DNA from: CAYLPU01 sp964385635
GTDB taxonomy: Bacteria > Chloroflexota > Anaerolineae > B4-G1
Assembly: GCA_964385635.1 (NCBI GenBank)
Contig: CAYLPU010000012.1
Span: 1-64,000, forward strand
DNA: 64,000 nucleotides
Direction: 5' to 3'
Part shown: positions 61,582 through 64,000 of the stretch, piece after piece
How the letters are laid out: each line of letters starts with the position of its first letter
Numbering within the stretch: the stretch's first letter is position 1
The notes under the pieces: generated by a model
What the model was told of the DNA's origin: nothing
Database searches by the model: none
Seen by the model: only the letters and a program-made list of their open reading frames with translations
Position numbers and translations under genes: made by a program

Positions 61582-62487
61582 ATGAGCCGTAGGAGATACA
61601 GCACCTATTGGGGCTACTTCCCCAAGTCCACCCCCATCCCGGTCGAGGATGGCATCAAAGCACGCACGAAGCGCGGGAAGTTCGGGAAGAATTGGTGGGC
61701 GCGGCGCTGGATTGCGGTGTTGCAGTCCTTCGGCTGGAGCAACCGCTTGCAACGCGGCCGCACTTACGCCCGTAAAGGCCAGGTGCTGAACATTGACGTG
61801 CGTCCGGGACGGGTCACCGCCCGCGTGCAGGGCTCCCGCCGTAAGCCCTACAATGTGCGCATCGCGATCGCACCGCTGGGCGACGACCAGTGGGAACGGG
61901 CGGTTGACGCTATGGCCCAGCAGGCTATCTTCGCCGCCCAACTTTTGGCTGGCGAGATGCCGCCGGAGATCGAGCAGGCGTTCAAAACCGCCGGTGTCTC
62001 TCTCTTCCCCACCAGCCACGACGTCGAGATGAGCTGTTCCTGCCCCGACTGGGCCGTCCCCTGCAAGCACATCGCCGCCGTCTACTACCTGCTGGGGGAA
62101 GAGTTCGACCGTGACCCATTCCTCCTATTCACGCTGCGGGGCCGCACCCGTGAGCAGGTGATGGAGGCATTGCAGGCCCGCCGCGCCGCCGGTGCTCCTT
62201 CGGTTGAGGAGACCGTACAAGAGGAACCGGAGCCAGTAGAGCCACTGGAGGACGGTCTATCCCACTTCTGGGAGCCGCGGGCAGGGGGGCGGCAACCGCG
62301 TCCCTACTTCCACGTGACGATAGCGCCTCCGCCGGTGGAGACCGCGCTCCTGAAACGGTTGGGGCCGCCTCCCTTCTCCCGCCGTCCCGAGGCCTTCGTC
62401 GGTGCGCTTACCCTCGCCTATGCCTCCGTCACCGACCGGGCACTGGCACTGGCCTTCGGAGCGGACCAGCCCGACGACCCGGAATGA
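61582..62487 (+). CDS. SWIM zinc-finger protein
   Basis: A 301-residue protein. The SWIM motif CSCPDWAVPCKHIAAVYY (about 150-167) fits CxCx(n)CxH. An N-terminal region (WARRWIAVLQSFGWSNRLQRGRTYARKGQVLNIDV) precedes it, and a Glu/Pro-rich C-terminal half ends in a small fold. It follows the SNF2 gene by 55 bases in the same direction, a recurrent SNF2-SWIM pair in bacteria. It may recruit the ATPase to DNA or protein. Confidence 0.9.
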   Translation: MSRRRYSTYWGYFPKSTPIPVEDGIKARTKRGKFGKNWWARRWIAVLQSFGWSNRLQRGRTYARKGQVLNIDVRPGRVTARVQGSRRKPYNVRIAIAPLGDDQWERAVDAMAQQAIFAAQLLAGEMPPEIEQAFKTAGVSLFPTSHDVEMSCSCPDWAVPCKHIAAVYYLLGEEFDRDPFLLFTLRGRTREQVMEALQARRAAGAPSVEETVQEEPEPVEPLEDGLSHFWEPRAGGRQPRPYFHVTIAPPPVETALLKRLGPPPFSRRPEAFVGALTLAYASVTDRALALAFGADQPDDPE

Positions 62488-62499
62488 GAAAAGGCCTGC

Positions 62500-62552
62500 C
62501 AGCGAGACGCAAGAACACCAGGGCGGTGTGAAGGCGCCCCGGTGCTCGCTGA
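62500..62552. terminator. Hairpin after the SWIM gene
   Basis: AGCGAG...CTCGCT and GGGCG...CGCCC can pair around a short loop in the gap 62488-62613. No T run; could be a repeat rather than a terminator. Confidence 0.35.
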
Positions 62553-62613
62553 GGTGCCCAGTTGCTCAATTGTTTGTCATTCGTCGTTGAGTAGGGTTAG
62601 TCCGTCCCCACTG

Positions 62614-62850
62614 TTACAGAGCATCCTGTGGGAGCGACTCGACATCCGCAACTTTAGCCATTGCTCGCTCAAACTTATTTCTATCGCCTTGTGCTGCACG
62701 TGCTTGGAGATAGTCCACGGTCATCAGCGCTGAGATTTTCTCCGCCAAGGCCAAGGCAATGAACTGGTTGATGGAAGTGTTTTCCCGCTGAGCAAGTTCA
62801 CGGACAGTGTTATGTAGTGAATTGGGCAACCTGACACTCAGTGTACTCAT
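62614..62850 (-). CDS. Ribbon-helix-helix (HicB/CopG-like) antitoxin
   Basis: A 78-residue protein. STLSVRLPNSLHNTVRELAQRENTSINQFIALALAEKIS is a toxin-antitoxin-type ribbon-helix-helix. The start overlaps the PIN toxin stop by 4 bases. It is the second gene, so the toxin is made first, a reversed but recurring order. Composition is AT-richer than neighbours, suggesting transfer. Confidence 0.85.
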   Translation of the reverse strand: MSTLSVRLPNSLHNTVRELAQRENTSINQFIALALAEKISALMTVDYLQARAAQGDRNKFERAMAKVADVESLPQDAL

Positions 62851-63275
62851 GGTAATTCCCCTATTTCCTGAAGAAACTCCTTGGATGTGACGACGCGCAG
62901 TCCGAAACAGACTACATTGTGGAAGTCCTTTTTGTTGTACGTGACAATGAAGTCACAATTTGCCGTGACGGCCAACTCTAACACCATATCGTCTTGGGGG
63001 TCTTTGAGAAACGGTCGCCATAGATAGAATATTTGTTGCTGTTGAGCGATTGCACAAAAATAGTCAAGAATGTCATCAACGTCCTGTTCGGTAAGAGGAA
63101 TGTTCGCAAGCAGTCTTTTGACGACCTCTTCATACTCCAGCACCAACGGAACTGAAATATGGACGCTAAACTTCCCCGTACCGATGAGCATCAGCAGTTT
63201 GTGTGAAGCGCCCCGCCGCGATTGCAGAGCGGCAACCAACACGTTCGTATCAATGACAATACGGTACTGCTTCAT
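62847..63275 (-). CDS. PIN-domain toxin (COG1569-type)
   Basis: A 142-residue ribonuclease toxin. Catalytic residues are VIDTNVLVAAL (Asp), LEYEEVVKRLL (Glu), KDPQDDMVLELAV (Asp pair) and CDFIVTYNKKDF. All acidic residues are intact, in contrast to the truncated relative at 52744. It forms a TA pair with the ribbon-helix-helix gene and shares one promoter with it. AT-rich composition suggests it was acquired. Confidence 0.9.
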   Translation of the reverse strand: MKQYRIVIDTNVLVAALQSRRGASHKLLMLIGTGKFSVHISVPLVLEYEEVVKRLLANIPLTEQDVDDILDYFCAIAQQQQIFYLWRPFLKDPQDDMVLELAVTANCDFIVTYNKKDFHNVVCFGLRVVTSKEFLQEIGELP

Positions 63276-63276
63276 A

Positions 63277-63310
63277 CTGGTATTATAAGTGATACCAGGA
63301 TACTTGTCAA
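63277..63310 (-). promoter_or_regulatory. Consensus promoter with operator palindrome for PIN/RHH operon
   Basis: On the minus strand TTGACA (63305-63310), 17-base spacer, TATAAT (63282-63287), exact consensus. CTGGTAT (63277-63283) and ATACCAG (63292-63298) form a perfect 7-bp inverted repeat spanning the -10, a likely site for autorepression by the antitoxin. Confidence 0.8.
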
Positions 63311-63311
63311 A

Positions 63312-64000
63312 CTAACTTCTCCGCACCAGGAGGGACATCCCCAGCCCGCCGCTGACGCAGAGGGTCGTCAGTCCCCATTCGGCGTCGCGCTGCTGCATGG
63401 CGTGGAGCAGAGTGACGACGATGCGTGTCCCGGTGCAGCCGGTGGGATGGCCCAGCGCGACCGCCCCGCCGTGGACGTTGCGGCGATTCACGTCCCAGTT
63501 CAATTCCCGCTCCACCGCGAGCACCTGGGCGGCAAACGCCTCGTTGACCTCGACCAGGTTCAGGTCGTCCAGGGAGAGCCCCGTCTGGGCCAGGACCTTG
63601 CGCGTGGCCGGCACCGGCCCCATCCCCATCCGGTGAGGCTCCACCCCGGCGCTGGCGAAGGTCTCAATGCGAGCAAGCGGCTTGATCCCCAGCGCCCGCG
63701 CCTGGTCGGCCCGCATAACCACCACGGCCGCTGCCCCGTCGGTGATGCCGCTGGCGTTGCCCGCCGTGATGGTGCCATCCTCTCTGAAAACCGGACGCAG
63801 ACGGGCCAGTTTCTCCATACTCGTATCGGGCCGAGGCCGCTCGTCCCGTTCCACCCGCACCGTCGTCCCCTTGCGGCCGGGCGCATCCACAGGCACGACC
63901 TCAGCATCAAGGCGGCCCTCCTTCCAGGCACGCACTGCCTTCTGGTGACTCTCCAGGGCAAAACGATCCTGCTCCTCCCGGCTGATGCCGTACTCCTCGA
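63312..64000 (-). CDS. Acetyl-CoA acetyltransferase (thiolase), 5' end outside window
   Basis: The window holds the C-terminal ~229 residues of a thiolase. NAGNASGITDGAAAVVV, LNLVEVNEAFAAQ and NVHGGAVALGHPTGCTGTR (catalytic His) are followed by LCVSGGLGM with the second catalytic Cys. The nucleophilic N-terminal Cys lies beyond 64000. It would condense or cleave acetoacetyl-CoA. It lies 36 bases after the PIN promoter region, so regulation is separate. Confidence 0.93.
   Translation of the reverse strand, partial: EEYGISREEQDRFALESHQKAVRAWKEGRLDAEVVPVDAPGRKGTTVRVERDERPRPDTSMEKLARLRPVFREDGTITAGNASGITDGAAAVVVMRADQARALGIKPLARIETFASAGVEPHRMGMGPVPATRKVLAQTGLSLDDLNLVEVNEAFAAQVLAVERELNWDVNRRNVHGGAVALGHPTGCTGTRIVVTLLHAMQQRDAEWGLTTLCVSGGLGMSLLVRRS

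Overview
The window looks like a chromosomal segment of a Chloroflexota bacterium, most likely Anaerolineae-like. This is inferred from overall high GC, the family mix (Uma2, DUF2723, DUF4349, NACHT-FGE, PPC-domain and NUDIX proteins), strong AGGAGG-type ribosome sites and many G/C-rich palindromic and heptanucleotide repeats. No rRNA, tRNA or CRISPR array was found. About 60 genes are supported, plus several gene remnants.

Layout. 0-2.6 kb: a degenerate ~41-bp repeat array, an integron-type tyrosine recombinase and an overlapping glycosyltransferase. 2.6-8.3 kb: a multi-hairpin element, a DUF4349 lipoprotein, a phosphoesterase, then the tRNA t6A operon tsaE-tsaB-rimI followed by a zinc-ribbon gene, a type-4 uracil-DNA glycosylase and a small membrane protein. 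8.4-12.7 kb (minus): a TrxR-like flavoprotein without its CxxC, NAD(P) malic enzyme and GTP-type PEP carboxykinase, a C3/C4 anaplerotic group. 12.9-17 kb: three surface-glycosylation-type membrane/beta-domain genes. 17-19.6 kb: glcD-glcF. 19.7-20.4 kb: a MazEF-like toxin-antitoxin pair. 20.4-29.7 kb (minus): LarA-like racemase, NUDIX, anti-sigma/ECF sigma pair, HtrA-like lipoprotein protease, a single-TM protein, Uma2, a PrsW relative with altered active-site residues, and YihY/BrkB. 29.7-32 kb: an lplA-hdrB-hdrC operon. 32.5-35.7 kb: purB, a xylose-isomerase-like protein and a rhomboid protease.

37.1-43.4 kb is the classic origin-proximal cluster rpmH-rnpA-yidD-yidC-jag-parA-parB, with a PQQ beta-propeller lipoprotein and a PfkB kinase inserted. 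It starts from a near-consensus promoter. No dnaA, DnaA-box cluster or parS site is visible. 43.4-48.3 kb holds secreted or membrane proteins and era. 48.3-53.4 kb is an accessory patch: a four-helix-bundle gene remnant, yhhQ, an orphan UPF0175 antitoxin, a large membrane-anchored NACHT-formylglycine-generating-enzyme fusion and a PIN toxin truncated by a dispersed repeat. 53.4-57.1 kb: a divergent EF-G-like gene and a tryptophanase, driven by back-to-back promoters. 57.1-63.3 kb: a decayed C39-like peptidase, an SNF2 ATPase with an RNA-polymerase-alpha-CTD-like N-terminus paired with a SWIM zinc-finger protein, and a PIN/ribbon-helix-helix pair under a consensus promoter with an operator-like palindrome. 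The window ends inside a thiolase.

The most unusual signals are: (1) G/C-rich palindromes sitting in frame inside five unrelated genes, two of them clearly the same element; (2) heptanucleotide repeats placed at the stop codons of several genes; (3) a cloverleaf-like four-hairpin element; (4) the 41-bp array beside the integron integrase; (5) the lplA-hdrB-hdrC operon; (6) the NACHT-FGE protein.
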